From an uncultured Gammaproteobacteria bacterium (lineage in GTDB: Bacteria; Pseudomonadota; Gammaproteobacteria; Arenicellales; Poriferihabitantaceae): DNA of 64,000 bases. Shown in pieces: positions 54,938 through 62,944 of this stretch. Every line of letters begins with the position of its first letter. The stretch's first letter is position 1. The translations under genes were made by a program, and so were the position numbers. Below the pieces are notes generated by a model, which saw nothing but the letters and a program-made list of their open reading frames with translations, was not told the origin of the DNA and did not search any database. Where the stretch lies: positions 1 through 64,000 of the forward strand of contig CAMYNW010000019.1 in the NCBI GenBank assembly GCA_947259885.1, in the 5' to 3' direction.

Positions 54938-54958
54938 GTTCGTCTGAACGCATTTTTT
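54938..54958 (+). terminator. Weak terminator after trmB
   Basis: GTTC-GTCT-GAAC (54938-54949) followed by GCA and six T. The stem is only 4 bp. It overlaps the end of the convergent DUF255 gene. Confidence 0.35.
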
Positions 54959-56996
54959 ACATCGACTGGTTCAACGATAGCTGCAGTGATTCGAGGGACT
55001 CTAGCGGTGCTGAACACTCGAAGCCCCTGCAAATGTAGGCAACGGTTTTACCTGGGATCATAGCTTTTTGGGCCAGTGCTTCCGGTAAAGCAGAAGCGCT
55101 ATCGGGTATTGGGTATATCCAGGTGTCGGGTCGATACTGTTTTTCGAGGGCTTCCTTCCAAGTGTTCAGATCCTGCCGCCGCCCACGAATCACCACGGTC
55201 TTGCTGGTAGAGCGTGCGTCCAATCCTGCCATAGTCAACGAGGCGTAAACTGACGGATTGTTACCTGCTTCCGAGGAGAACAATTCAAGGGTCCTTAGAG
55301 CGCCATCGATATAACGGATTTCACCTAGTAAAACACCAACGCGATAGAGCACGCTTGCCGCGGCGCCGTTTGCCGCTGGTACGGCGTCGTCGGCACCCGG
55401 CTTGGGACGATGCAGGAGTTGTTCATGATCATGGGAGGTGAAATAGAATCCGCCGTTTTCGCGGTCTTCAAAATGTTCGATCATGGCATCACAAAGTGCT
55501 CGTAACATCTCAAGCTCGTTGCTCTTCCAATCTGCTTGCAGCAACTCCAGGATGCCCTCAGCGACAAACGCATAGTCGTCGAGGTAGCCATTTAGTTTAG
55601 CTTCCTGCTCACGGTAACTGGCCAGCATCCTCGAACTCTTCCACAGATTAGTGCGAACGAAGTCGAGTGCCTGGCGTGCCGATTCGATCAGATCAGCCAA
55701 GGCCAGCTTGCGTCCAGCACGCGCCATACTCTTGATCATCAAACCGTTCCATGCAGTCAGGATTTTATCATCCAGCGCTGGCCTCACTCTCTCCGAACGT
55801 TCTGCGGTTAATTTATCGAGGGCCGACTCGAGATCGGTAGACCAAGCTTCGCCCATTTGTTCTTGATCACAATCTTGGTTGATATTGAAATGCCAGCTGC
55901 CTTCGAAGTTCGGCTCGCCATAAAGACCGAAGCGGGATTCAACTGCAGCATATTCTGGCGCGCTTAGGATGGCACGCAAATCAGTTTCATTCCATACATA
56001 GTATTTGCCTTCGCTGCCTTCGGAGTCAGCATCCAAAGTCGAGGCGTAGCCACCATGCGGCTGCTGCATTTCAGCACGCACCCAGTCGGCGGTGCGGGCC
56101 GCACTTTCAATAAAGTACCGATTGCCAGTAAGACAGTAAGCGTCGGTATACAGTCCCAAAAGTTGCGCATTGTCGTACAGCATTTTTTCGAAATGCGGGA
56201 TCTGCCACCGCTTATCAACCGAGTATCGATAGAAGCCTCCTCCGAGCTGGTCGAACAATCCACCCTGATACATCTTGCGCAGAGTTTTACTGGCCATGGC
56301 GAGACTCACGTCGTGTTGTTCCGCGCCTGTTACTGCATGACGCAGCAACAGTTCAATCTGAGTTGGGTGAGGAAATTTTGGCGCGCCACCGAAACCGCCG
56401 TGGACCGGGTCAAATTGATTTTTCAAAACCTCTATTGCGCCCGTTAGCCAGATATCCGGCGACACTTCCGGATTCGAAGCGGCGGGCGGGTTCAACTTTG
56501 CCAGCGCACGCTGGAAAGACTCTGCATGACCCTGCATTCCTTCTTTGTTTTGCCGATAGTGCCCGGAAATTTTTTCAATCAATTCCCCAAATCCTGGCAT
56601 GCCGTGTCGAGGTTCTGGCGGGAAGTAGGTGCCGGCAAAGAAGGGTGCGTGGCCATCCGGGGTCAGAACCAGGGTAAGCGGCCATCCTCCAGGGCGCTGG
56701 GTTAGCATCTGGTGGGTGGTTTGATATATTTTATCGAGGTCGGGTCGTTCTTCGCGGTCGACCTTGATGCAGACAAAGTGGCGGTTCATTTTTTCTGCTA
56801 TAGCCGCATTTTCGAAACACTCGTGTTCCATCACGTGACACCAGTGACAAGCGGAGTAACCAATTGATAATAGGATTGGTTTGTCTTCGTTCGAGGCCTT
56901 GTTCAGTGCTTCTTGGCCCCAGGGATACCAGTCAACCGGATTATTGGCATGTTGAAGTAGATACGGACTGGTTTCGGCGATTAGTTTATTTGGCAT
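54957..56996 (-). CDS. DUF255 / thioredoxin-domain protein, YyaL-type (679 aa)
   Basis: An N-terminal thioredoxin-like domain (about 1-160) has S-A-C50-H-W-C53-H-V-M in place of a usual C-x-x-C, with N-N-P-V-D-W-Y-P-W before it. The remainder is an alpha/alpha-barrel domain (about 200-679) like those of six-hairpin glycosidases and N-acylglucosamine epimerases. Bacterial and animal (SPATA20) relatives are well conserved; their enzyme activity is not established. No signal peptide. Single gene, convergent with trmB and divergent from lgt. Confidence 0.92.
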   Translation of the reverse strand: MPNKLIAETSPYLLQHANNPVDWYPWGQEALNKASNEDKPILLSIGYSACHWCHVMEHECFENAAIAEKMNRHFVCIKVDREERPDLDKIYQTTHQMLTQRPGGWPLTLVLTPDGHAPFFAGTYFPPEPRHGMPGFGELIEKISGHYRQNKEGMQGHAESFQRALAKLNPPAASNPEVSPDIWLTGAIEVLKNQFDPVHGGFGGAPKFPHPTQIELLLRHAVTGAEQHDVSLAMASKTLRKMYQGGLFDQLGGGFYRYSVDKRWQIPHFEKMLYDNAQLLGLYTDAYCLTGNRYFIESAARTADWVRAEMQQPHGGYASTLDADSEGSEGKYYVWNETDLRAILSAPEYAAVESRFGLYGEPNFEGSWHFNINQDCDQEQMGEAWSTDLESALDKLTAERSERVRPALDDKILTAWNGLMIKSMARAGRKLALADLIESARQALDFVRTNLWKSSRMLASYREQEAKLNGYLDDYAFVAEGILELLQADWKSNELEMLRALCDAMIEHFEDRENGGFYFTSHDHEQLLHRPKPGADDAVPAANGAAASVLYRVGVLLGEIRYIDGALRTLELFSSEAGNNPSVYASLTMAGLDARSTSKTVVIRGRRQDLNTWKEALEKQYRPDTWIYPIPDSASALPEALAQKAMIPGKTVAYICRGFECSAPLESLESLQLSLNQSM

Positions 56997-57036
56997 AGGG
57001 GAACGGTGGCAGGGAGGCGGGACATACTAAGAAATA

Positions 57037-57065
57037 TTCGAAGAGGCATAGCCCTAGGCTATAAT
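57037..57065 (+). promoter_or_regulatory. Promoter of lgt
   Basis: TTCGAA (57037-57042, weak -35), 17-base spacer, TATAAT (57060-57065, perfect -10), about 75 bases before the start codon. Confidence 0.55.
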
Positions 57066-57141
57066 CATGTAAAGGTCGGGCTGTGCGCTCGGTTTTCAAT
57101 GCCTCATATTTCTCTGCCTAATCCTACGCCTATGTATACCC

Positions 57142-57942
57142 GTGATTGAACACCCTAATTTTGATCCTGTGGCGGTTTCTATTGGTCCTTTATCCATCCA
57201 CTGGTATGGTCTTATGTACCTTGCCGGCTTTGCGGTAGGGCTGTTGCTCGGGCGTTATCGGGCAGGACGACTGGGATCAGGATGGAACCCAGACGAAATT
57301 ATGGACCTATTGTTCTACATTGCCGTAGGGACGATAGCAGGGGGCCGCCTTGGATACGTTTTGTTCTATAACCTTCCGTTTTATCTTGAACACCCGCTGA
57401 GTGCGTTCGCAATCTGGGATGGCGGAATGTCATTTCATGGCGGCTTAATCGGTGTGATGACGGCAATGTGGGTGTATGGACTTAAAACCGGTCGTCGATT
57501 CTTCCAGGTGGCGGATTTTATTGCGCCACTAGTGCCCACCGCGCTGCTGTTCGGGCGCTTGGGCAACTTTATAAACCAGGAGCTCTGGGGGCGAGTCACT
57601 GATTTGCCGTGGGGGGTGCTGTTTCATACCGCGCCGGGAGGTCCACGGCACCCCTCCCAACTTTACGAAGCCGGTCTCGAAGGGATCGCTCTTTTCGTCA
57701 TTTTATGGTGGTATTCTGCGTTCCCACGGCCCATCGGCCGGGTTTCGGGTATGTTCCTGCTGGGCTATGGGTTCTTTCGCTTTCTGGTGGAATTTGTCCG
57801 GGAACCGGATTCTCATCTCGGCGCGGTGCTGATGAGCTGGATGAGTATGGGACAGCTTCTGAGCCTGCCGATGGTCTTAGTGGGGCTATATCTAGTGTTA
57901 AGAAAGCCGCCGATAGATGAAAAAATGGGGGTCGCCGAATAG
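57142..57942 (+). CDS. lgt: Prolipoprotein diacylglyceryl transferase (266 aa)
   Basis: Inner-membrane enzyme that attaches diacylglycerol to the lipobox Cys of prolipoproteins, upstream of the Lol pathway. About seven hydrophobic segments, S-I-H-W-Y-G-L-M-Y at the start, G-G-R-L-G-Y, the H-G-G-L core and the Lgt signature [14 protein letters not shown]. Start GTG 57142. Confidence 0.96.
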   Translation: MIEHPNFDPVAVSIGPLSIHWYGLMYLAGFAVGLLLGRYRAGRLGSGWNPDEIMDLLFYIAVGTIAGGRLGYVLFYNLPFYLEHPLSAFAIWDGGMSFHGGLIGVMTAMWVYGLKTGRRFFQVADFIAPLVPTALLFGRLGNFINQELWGRVTDLPWGVLFHTAPGGPRHPSQLYEAGLEGIALFVILWWYSAFPRPIGRVSGMFLLGYGFFRFLVEFVREPDSHLGAVLMSWMSMGQLLSLPMVLVGLYLVLRKPPIDEKMGVAE

Positions 57943-57983
57943 CCCCAATAACAGGTATAATAAGAAGTTATCGGGGTTAGTTC

Positions 57984-58613
57984 ATGGGGAAAGTAATGAA
58001 AAATAAGTCATTTAATAAATTGGCTGTGCTAGGCGCAGCAGTTGTTTTTTCTACAGTCGCAGCATCCGGAAGTCTGGCTGCGGATATTAAGAAGTGTCAG
58101 GATGCCGACGGTAAATGGCATTATGGTGATTATGCTGATGAAGCGTGCGCTAAATCGGTAGTAGATGAGCTGGATGAAAGCGGCACCAAAGTTGGCGAAG
58201 ATCTGCCGCCGCCTTCTGCCGAGGAACTCGTAAAACAGGATGCCCTCGCCAAGCTCCAAGCTTCGGAACAGAATACCGCTGAAGGCCAGCGCAAAAAGGA
58301 CCTGGAGGTGGTTCGGATATACGGATCCGAGGAAACCATCATCTCGACACGGGATCGTAAGCTGGCATCAATCGACAACAATATCGATATCACCAAGCAG
58401 ATCAAGGCTGGGACCCTGAAAGATATCGAGAAACTCCTGAAGAAGAAGCAAACCAAGAAAGTGCAGCGCCAGCTCGAAGAGCGGGAAAATGCGATCAAAT
58501 CCTATGACAGGGTGATCCGGCACAATATGGCCGAGCGCGATAAGCTTGAAGAGAAATACAGCGTTGTTCTGGTGGAATTCAAAGAAGCCCACGCCCGCGT
58601 TTACGGCGACTAA
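57984..58613 (+). CDS. Exported DUF4124-like protein with C-terminal coiled coil (209 aa)
   Basis: Signal peptide (about 1-33; A-V-V-F-S-T-V-A-A-S-G-S-L-A-A). Then I-K-K-C-Q-D-A-D-G-K-W-H-Y-G-D and a second Cys in D-E-A-C, the DUF4124 pattern, followed by a long charged helical part (about 95-205) that should form a coiled coil. Function unknown. ATG 57984 or, in frame, ATG 57996. Starts 42 bases after lgt. Confidence 0.72.
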   Translation: MGKVMKNKSFNKLAVLGAAVVFSTVAASGSLAADIKKCQDADGKWHYGDYADEACAKSVVDELDESGTKVGEDLPPPSAEELVKQDALAKLQASEQNTAEGQRKKDLEVVRIYGSEETIISTRDRKLASIDNNIDITKQIKAGTLKDIEKLLKKKQTKKVQRQLEERENAIKSYDRVIRHNMAERDKLEEKYSVVLVEFKEAHARVYGD

Positions 58614-58898
58614 ATCAGAAAGGTCCTGCGCCGGCCTGCTGCAACAGGTCGGTACAAACAATTTGGACTTTAAGCCAGAGCTGCTAAAGACCACCGACGA
58701 GATTGGCGAAGAGATCTGCCGGCCGTGCATACTTTCCTGAAACATAAGGACTACACTACTGCGACCGTCGTTAATCCGCAGTTATATTACGCCCAGGGTG
58801 CTGCAGTGCCGTCTAAAAAAATCATGGGCGAGTATGTGGCAGGTATTTCGACCTTCTACCAGACCAACGAAGCGATGCTGAAAAGAGACCGGGGATGA
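58614..58898 (+). pseudogene. Frame-broken remnant of an unrecognised gene
   Basis: Directly after the previous stop one frame reads S-E-R-S-C-A-G-L-L-Q-Q-V-G-T-N-N-L-D-F then K-P-E-L-L-K-T-T-D-E-I-G-E-E-I and stops at 58738-58740. Another frame takes over near 58720 and reads A-V-H-T-F-L-K-H-K-D-Y-T-T-A-T-V-V-N-P-Q then L-Y-Y-A-Q-G-A-A-V-P, ending in R-D-R-G at 58898. Joined, they look like the C-terminal part of one protein, about 93 residues. No family recognised. A sequence error or true decay next to the insertion sequence are both possible. Confidence 0.5.
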
Positions 58899-59039
58899 TC
58901 AGGCAAGACTCCCTCAATTTGTTTGTGCGGAAGACCGGCTCATGCCAGGTGTTCTTGTTTTGTGAGCAGGTTGGTCAAATAGATTAGCGTCTGTCTCCAA
59001 CACCTTCTAAAATTGATTAGTCAGTTCACTTACAATTAA

Positions 59040-59056
59040 GGAAGCTCTGCAAAAGT
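59040..59056 (+). repeat. Left terminal inverted repeat of the IS
   Basis: Begins GGAAG as in IS5; preceded by TTAA target duplication at 59036-59039. Confidence 0.9.
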
Positions 59057-59103
59057 GTTGATGGATGAGATAATACGGTATCTGCCCACGGAGATAAAAT
59101 CCA

Positions 59104-60006
59104 ATGACCGGTTCGAGCTTTAGCGATCTTGAAGAGATGGACGAGATACTGCCATGGAAGGCGTTATTGGGTGTTATTCGGCGTCACTATCCACACCGGG
59201 GAACGGGACGCCCGCCGATCGAACTGGAATCGATGCTACGCATTTACTTCATGCAGCAATGGTATGGGCTGAGTGATCCGGCGATGGAGGACAGTCTGTA
59301 CGACATCACGTCGATGCGGCTGTTTGCGGGGCTGAGTCTGGATACTGTACCGGATGAATCGACGATTCTTCGATTCCGCCATTTGCTGGAGAGGAAACAT
59401 CTGACCGAGAAGCTGTTTCGCAAGACGGAGAAGTACCTGTCGGATCGGAATCTGATTGTGAGTGAAGGCACGATTGTAGATGCGACCATCATATCGGCGC
59501 CGAGTTCGACCAAGAACAAGGACAGGAAAAGAGACCCGGAGATGAAACAGACGAAGAAAGGGAATCAATGGCATTTTGGGATGAAAGTGCACGTCGCCAC
59601 CGATAGGCAAGGGCGGGCTCACGGTGTGGCGGTCACGGACGCCAGTGTGCATGATTCTCAAGTCATGGATGAGTTGTTACACGGTGAGGAGACGGAAGTG
59701 TATGGTGACAAGGCGTATGTCAGTGCGACGCGCAAGCAGGAGTTGGAGGACCAAGGCATCACCTGCCGGATCAACCGCAAGGCGAGGCGGGGAAAGAAGC
59801 TGAACTGTGCGGACCAATCCTTCAACAGGAAGAGCAACCGGACGCGGGCGAAAGTGGAGCACATCTTCGGGGTGGTGAAACACCTATGGGGCTACAAGAA
59901 GGTTCGATACAGGGGTATCGACAAGAATGCGGCCCAGGCTTTTACTCTGATGGCGCTGGCGAATTTTTATCTGGCGCGAAAACAACTGGCCCCATCACCG
60001 GGATAG
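59104..60006 (+). CDS. IS5-family transposase (300 aa)
   Basis: DDE transposase. Matches IS5 InsH along its length: I-L-P-W-K-A-L-L near the start, L-E-S-M-L-R-I-Y-F-M-Q-Q-W-Y-G-L-S-D then P-A-M-E-D, S-S-T-K-N-K, R-D-P-E-M-K-Q-T-K-K-G-N-Q-W-H-F-G-M-K. Catalytic Asp candidates in I-V-D-A-T-I-I and V-Y-G-D-K-A-Y, Glu in A-K-V-E-H-I-F. The N-terminus is about 20 residues shorter than InsH. No internal stop or frameshift. Confidence 0.95.
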   Translation: MTGSSFSDLEEMDEILPWKALLGVIRRHYPHRGTGRPPIELESMLRIYFMQQWYGLSDPAMEDSLYDITSMRLFAGLSLDTVPDESTILRFRHLLERKHLTEKLFRKTEKYLSDRNLIVSEGTIVDATIISAPSSTKNKDRKRDPEMKQTKKGNQWHFGMKVHVATDRQGRAHGVAVTDASVHDSQVMDELLHGEETEVYGDKAYVSATRKQELEDQGITCRINRKARRGKKLNCADQSFNRKSNRTRAKVEHIFGVVKHLWGYKKVRYRGIDKNAAQAFTLMALANFYLARKQLAPSPG

Positions 60007-60134
60007 GTGCGCCCAGAATAGGCCAATGGACAGAAAAACCACCAAGATCAACTAAAGATCCGGGAACGATTCCGATCAATCTCCGATATAGCAGGATGAA
60101 AAACGCATTCAACAAAAACGAACAAGAAAAACCG

Positions 60135-60151
60135 ACTTGTTCAGACCTTCC
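60135..60151 (-). repeat. Right terminal inverted repeat of the IS
   Basis: Mirrors the left end in 14 of 17 bases; followed by TTAA at 60152-60155. Confidence 0.9.
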
Positions 60152-60165
60152 TTAAGATTGCCAGC

Positions 60166-60417
60166 ATGCAGAAAGATGATGAAATCAAACAGCTTCTGAC
60201 TGAGATCCGAGATAACCAAAAGCTTGCACTGCAACGACAGGAGGAGCATCTCGAGCTCGCTCGACTACAGGTAGATCGCGCTGGCAGTCAGGTTAAAGAG
60301 TCTATTAAACTTCAGAAAGAAGCGATGGATCGGTTTAAGCGGGTTGGGCGTGTTGTGTTTCCGCTGATAGTCCTGTGTATCGCCTTGATCATCTATCTCA
60401 TAGTGAGGTTCCTTTAG
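60166..60417 (+). CDS. Small coiled-coil protein with C-terminal membrane anchor (83 aa)
   Basis: Residues 1-60 form a charged amphipathic helix with heptad-like spacing (I-K-Q-L-L-T-E-I-R-D-N-Q-K-L-A), residues 63-82 one hydrophobic segment (V-F-P-L-I-V-L-C-I-A-L-I-I-Y-L-I-V). A tail-anchored inner-membrane protein of unknown role. It starts only 15 bases after the IS end, so the insertion probably separated it from its promoter or now drives it. Confidence 0.7.
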   Translation: MQKDDEIKQLLTEIRDNQKLALQRQEEHLELARLQVDRAGSQVKESIKLQKEAMDRFKRVGRVVFPLIVLCIALIIYLIVRFL

Positions 60418-60505
60418 TTCGCAATGGCCCTTTATGGATTAATTGATTTCAAGTTTGGTTTCGGATTCAAGGTATACTCGGCTAATCCAAAAAGCCCATT
60501 TTAAA

Positions 60506-60880
60506 ATGAAAAAAGCAATCAAGTTTTTTCTTTTATCGATAATACTATTGAGTGGCGCGGCGTCAGCACCAGCCATGGCTCAGCTTTGGTCATGGGCCAC
60601 AGAGTCGCCGCTTGCGCACTTTACCCCTGAAGATTTTGAGTTGTTCCATGCCGCTGCTGACGAAGCCCTGAACCAAAAAGCTGACGATTCCGAAGTGTCC
60701 TGGAGAAACCCTGATACCGGTCATTCTGGTTCGGTAAAAGTATTTGGCACCACGCAAGTAGGTGAAGAAACGTGTCGAGAGGCGCTTGTTATCAACCAGG
60801 CCAAGTCGATAAAAGGCTCGTTACAGTATTTCGTGTGTAAGCAGGACGACGGAAAATGGAGGGTGACGACTCCGCAGTAA
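60506..60880 (+). CDS. Exported protein, RT0821/Lpp0805-like surface-antigen domain (124 aa)
   Basis: Signal peptide M-K-K-A-I-K-F-F-L-L...A-M-A (1-26). The mature part holds V-S-W-R-N-P-D-T-G-H-S-G-S-V-K-V and, at the end, Y-F-V-C-K-Q-D-D-G-K-W-R, the pattern of the RT0821/Lpp0805 (17-kDa-antigen-like) domain with two Cys. ATG 60506 chosen; the longest frame starts at 60443. Confidence 0.75.
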   Translation: MKKAIKFFLLSIILLSGAASAPAMAQLWSWATESPLAHFTPEDFELFHAAADEALNQKADDSEVSWRNPDTGHSGSVKVFGTTQVGEETCREALVINQAKSIKGSLQYFVCKQDDGKWRVTTPQ

Positions 60881-60903
60881 AGGAGTCTCGGCAGTAAAGG
60901 AGT
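60874..60903 (+). repeat. 17-base tandem duplication over the stop codon
   Basis: GCAGTAAAGGAGT occurs at 60874-60886 and again at 60891-60903, a 17-base period. The first copy contains the TAA stop of the preceding gene. Confidence 0.8.
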
Positions 60904-61057
60904 TCTTCTAGTCCCGCTCCAGATCTGGAACCTCTGGCAGATATTTAAGGTCCTGAATCAAATGCAAGACGATGAAATACTTAGCGTCACTGCGACGAAA
61001 TAGATAGCTTTATCCTGAATTAAATTCCCCGTGCCCGATTCAGGGCAACTGTGAAAA

Positions 61058-62398
61058 TTAGCGCAGCCGGTCAGGCCCCTGGTCATATAGCTTCCAGCCA
61101 ATGGCTGACAATCCAGCTTTCGCTGTATCGGAAATCCTGCCATGAACCCACGCTTCTTTTCCATTATTTGAAGCAGCCTGGTCCATTTCGTTACTAGTTC
61201 GTCGGGCCACGTCTTTAACGTTTTGTGTCCAGTTGAGATAATCCACAGGAACAATCAACACCATCGTTCCACTTTCAGCTAACGCAAACGGCAGGCCAAT
61301 GCCGCTGTATAGTTTTGAAATTGGTGAGCGCGTTTTCTCATAGGCCACTAGAGTTTCTGCTATCTGACTATACAGTCTTGCTTCTGCAGGTGACTTCGCA
61401 TCGGCCGCATCGATAATCAGATTCGTTCTACCTTTGGCATTGCTCAGCTGATTCAATGAACCGACTAATCTTGTGCGTAATGTGATAGTGAAAAACGCAT
61501 TGTCATAAAAAGCCTTTATCAGAGCCTCGTCTGCTCCCATTTCACCCAGAATCTTCTCGTTTAACAGTTGAAGATCGAGTGGGTCAGTGTCCCAAACCAA
61601 GTCGTTCAACTGTCCAATGTCGCCAACTACACTCGGCATCTTAACGATTTGGCTGGTGGCAAATGAACCTGCAGCCATGGCCCATGCGATACTGCTCATT
61701 TCCTTTTGAAGCACCTGGTTGGTGGAGTATGGGTCAACATTCAGCTCCTTGGAGAGCTGCCTGATCGCGCTATTTACACCAAGCTGATTCTTGGTGAAAT
61801 CCTTTCCAGCGTTGACGGTTTTAGTTGTAGCGCTCGGAGAATTGGCGTCGTCACCTCCACCACTATCCTGTTCGCCTTCAGAAACCTCCTGGAGTTTTTC
61901 TGCACCGTCGCTAACTGCTCTCGAGGTGCGTTTAAACAGTCGTCCAATACCCTGTGGAATTCCCTTAACCGTTTCCACTGGCTGTTCCACGACGTTCGCA
62001 ATCACTTTCACCGGTTTGGCTGCTGAATTCGCCAGGGCTTCAGTAAATGCAGCAGTTTTTGACATATCCTGCAGCGCTGCGATGGCGGCGATTTCGCCGA
62101 CAAGAATATGCAGGTGTTCATTGCTGTTAGCAGTAAAGGGACCAAAGTCGGAACTAATGGTGAACTGGCTCATAAATCCCTCGATAACGGCTGATTCATC
62201 AACGCGATAATGCGGGCCGGTCAACAATTCTTTTGGAACCAACTCGGAGGCATTGACGGTTAGTTTTTCAGGTTCAAACTCATCAGCGTTTGCTGGCAGC
62301 GCGGCGGCCATAAGCGTGGGAGCTAAAAACATAAAAATTGACAACGCTTGGCATCGATTTAGAAAAATAGAGTTCATTCGCAGGATCTGTTGTGGCAT
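61058..62398 (-). CDS. Exported protein of unknown function (446 aa)
   Basis: Signal peptide near residues 15-38 (L-S-I-F-M-F-L-A-P-T-L-M-A-A-A-L-P-A-N-A). Largely helical mature part, with L-V-P-K-E-L-L-T-G-P-H-Y-R-V near its start, a Gly/Asp/Ser-rich linker (about 175-195) and a long C-terminal half. P-V-E-T-V-K-G-I-P-Q-G-I-G-R-L resembles amphipathic membrane-lying helices. I recognise no family. Starts could also be at the Met eight residues in. Confidence 0.72.
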   Translation of the reverse strand: MPQQILRMNSIFLNRCQALSIFMFLAPTLMAAALPANADEFEPEKLTVNASELVPKELLTGPHYRVDESAVIEGFMSQFTISSDFGPFTANSNEHLHILVGEIAAIAALQDMSKTAAFTEALANSAAKPVKVIANVVEQPVETVKGIPQGIGRLFKRTSRAVSDGAEKLQEVSEGEQDSGGGDDANSPSATTKTVNAGKDFTKNQLGVNSAIRQLSKELNVDPYSTNQVLQKEMSSIAWAMAAGSFATSQIVKMPSVVGDIGQLNDLVWDTDPLDLQLLNEKILGEMGADEALIKAFYDNAFFTITLRTRLVGSLNQLSNAKGRTNLIIDAADAKSPAEARLYSQIAETLVAYEKTRSPISKLYSGIGLPFALAESGTMVLIVPVDYLNWTQNVKDVARRTSNEMDQAASNNGKEAWVHGRISDTAKAGLSAIGWKLYDQGPDRLR

Positions 62399-62663
62399 AG
62401 AGAAACCTTAAAATTTATAACGGTGGTGAATAAAAGGGCTTACGAGATTCGAAAGCAACTTCTGTGAGCTTCAGATTAAAGTGGTTTCCATGGCAACTTA
62501 ACACCGTTCTGGGATTTCGACAAAAAAGAATCATCGAAACATTGAGTTCAATTAACTTCTTTGCATGAACCTGCTTGAAAGGGCAGCAGGTCTGCGCAAA
62601 CGCAATGAATTATAGTGATAAATTATGTTTTTACCAGAGACTAAGGTTTACGCGGAACATTAC

Positions 62664-62915
62664 TCACTGCATTCTGTCGACACGCCATCTATTCAGTACT
62701 CTGCATTTCGCCTGCACGGTTACGCGGTCCGGTGACTCTGGCCACCAGCAATAGATCAGTTCATTGTCGCTGGTGAGGACCCAGGTAGCATCTTTGTCAC
62801 CGGTCATGGCGACAGCGGTTCTATCATCTCTGGATTGAGCTGTGACGTTGAAGTTAAATAAGCCTGCGATGATCACAAGCGTGGCGCAGATAACAACTGT
62901 TTGTTTCATGTTCAT
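62664..62915 (-). CDS. Small exported protein (83 aa), unknown
   Basis: Signal peptide 1-27 (V-V-I-C-A-T-L-V-I-I-A-G-L-F-N-F-N-V-T-A-Q). Short mature domain with W-V-L-T-S-D-N-E-L-I-Y-C-W-W and a second Cys in A-K-C-R, probably a disulfide. No family recognised. Confidence 0.6.
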   Translation of the reverse strand: MNMKQTVVICATLVIIAGLFNFNVTAQSRDDRTAVAMTGDKDATWVLTSDNELIYCWWPESPDRVTVQAKCRVLNRWRVDRMQ

Positions 62916-62944
62916 GTCATTTCTATTTAAGTTTCATTCAAAGG

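Larger units (their letters stand above)
59040..60151 (+). mobile_element. Insertion sequence, IS5 family, IS5 subgroup (1112 bp)
   Basis: 17-base terminal inverted repeats: left GGAAGCTCTGCAAAAGT (59040-59056), right, read inward, GGAAGGTCTGAACAAGT (60135-60151); 14 of 17 match. A 4-base direct repeat TTAA flanks it (59036-59039 and 60152-60155), fitting the YTAR target of the IS5 subgroup. It carries one transposase gene and appears intact, so it may be recent and mobile. Confidence 0.93.
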
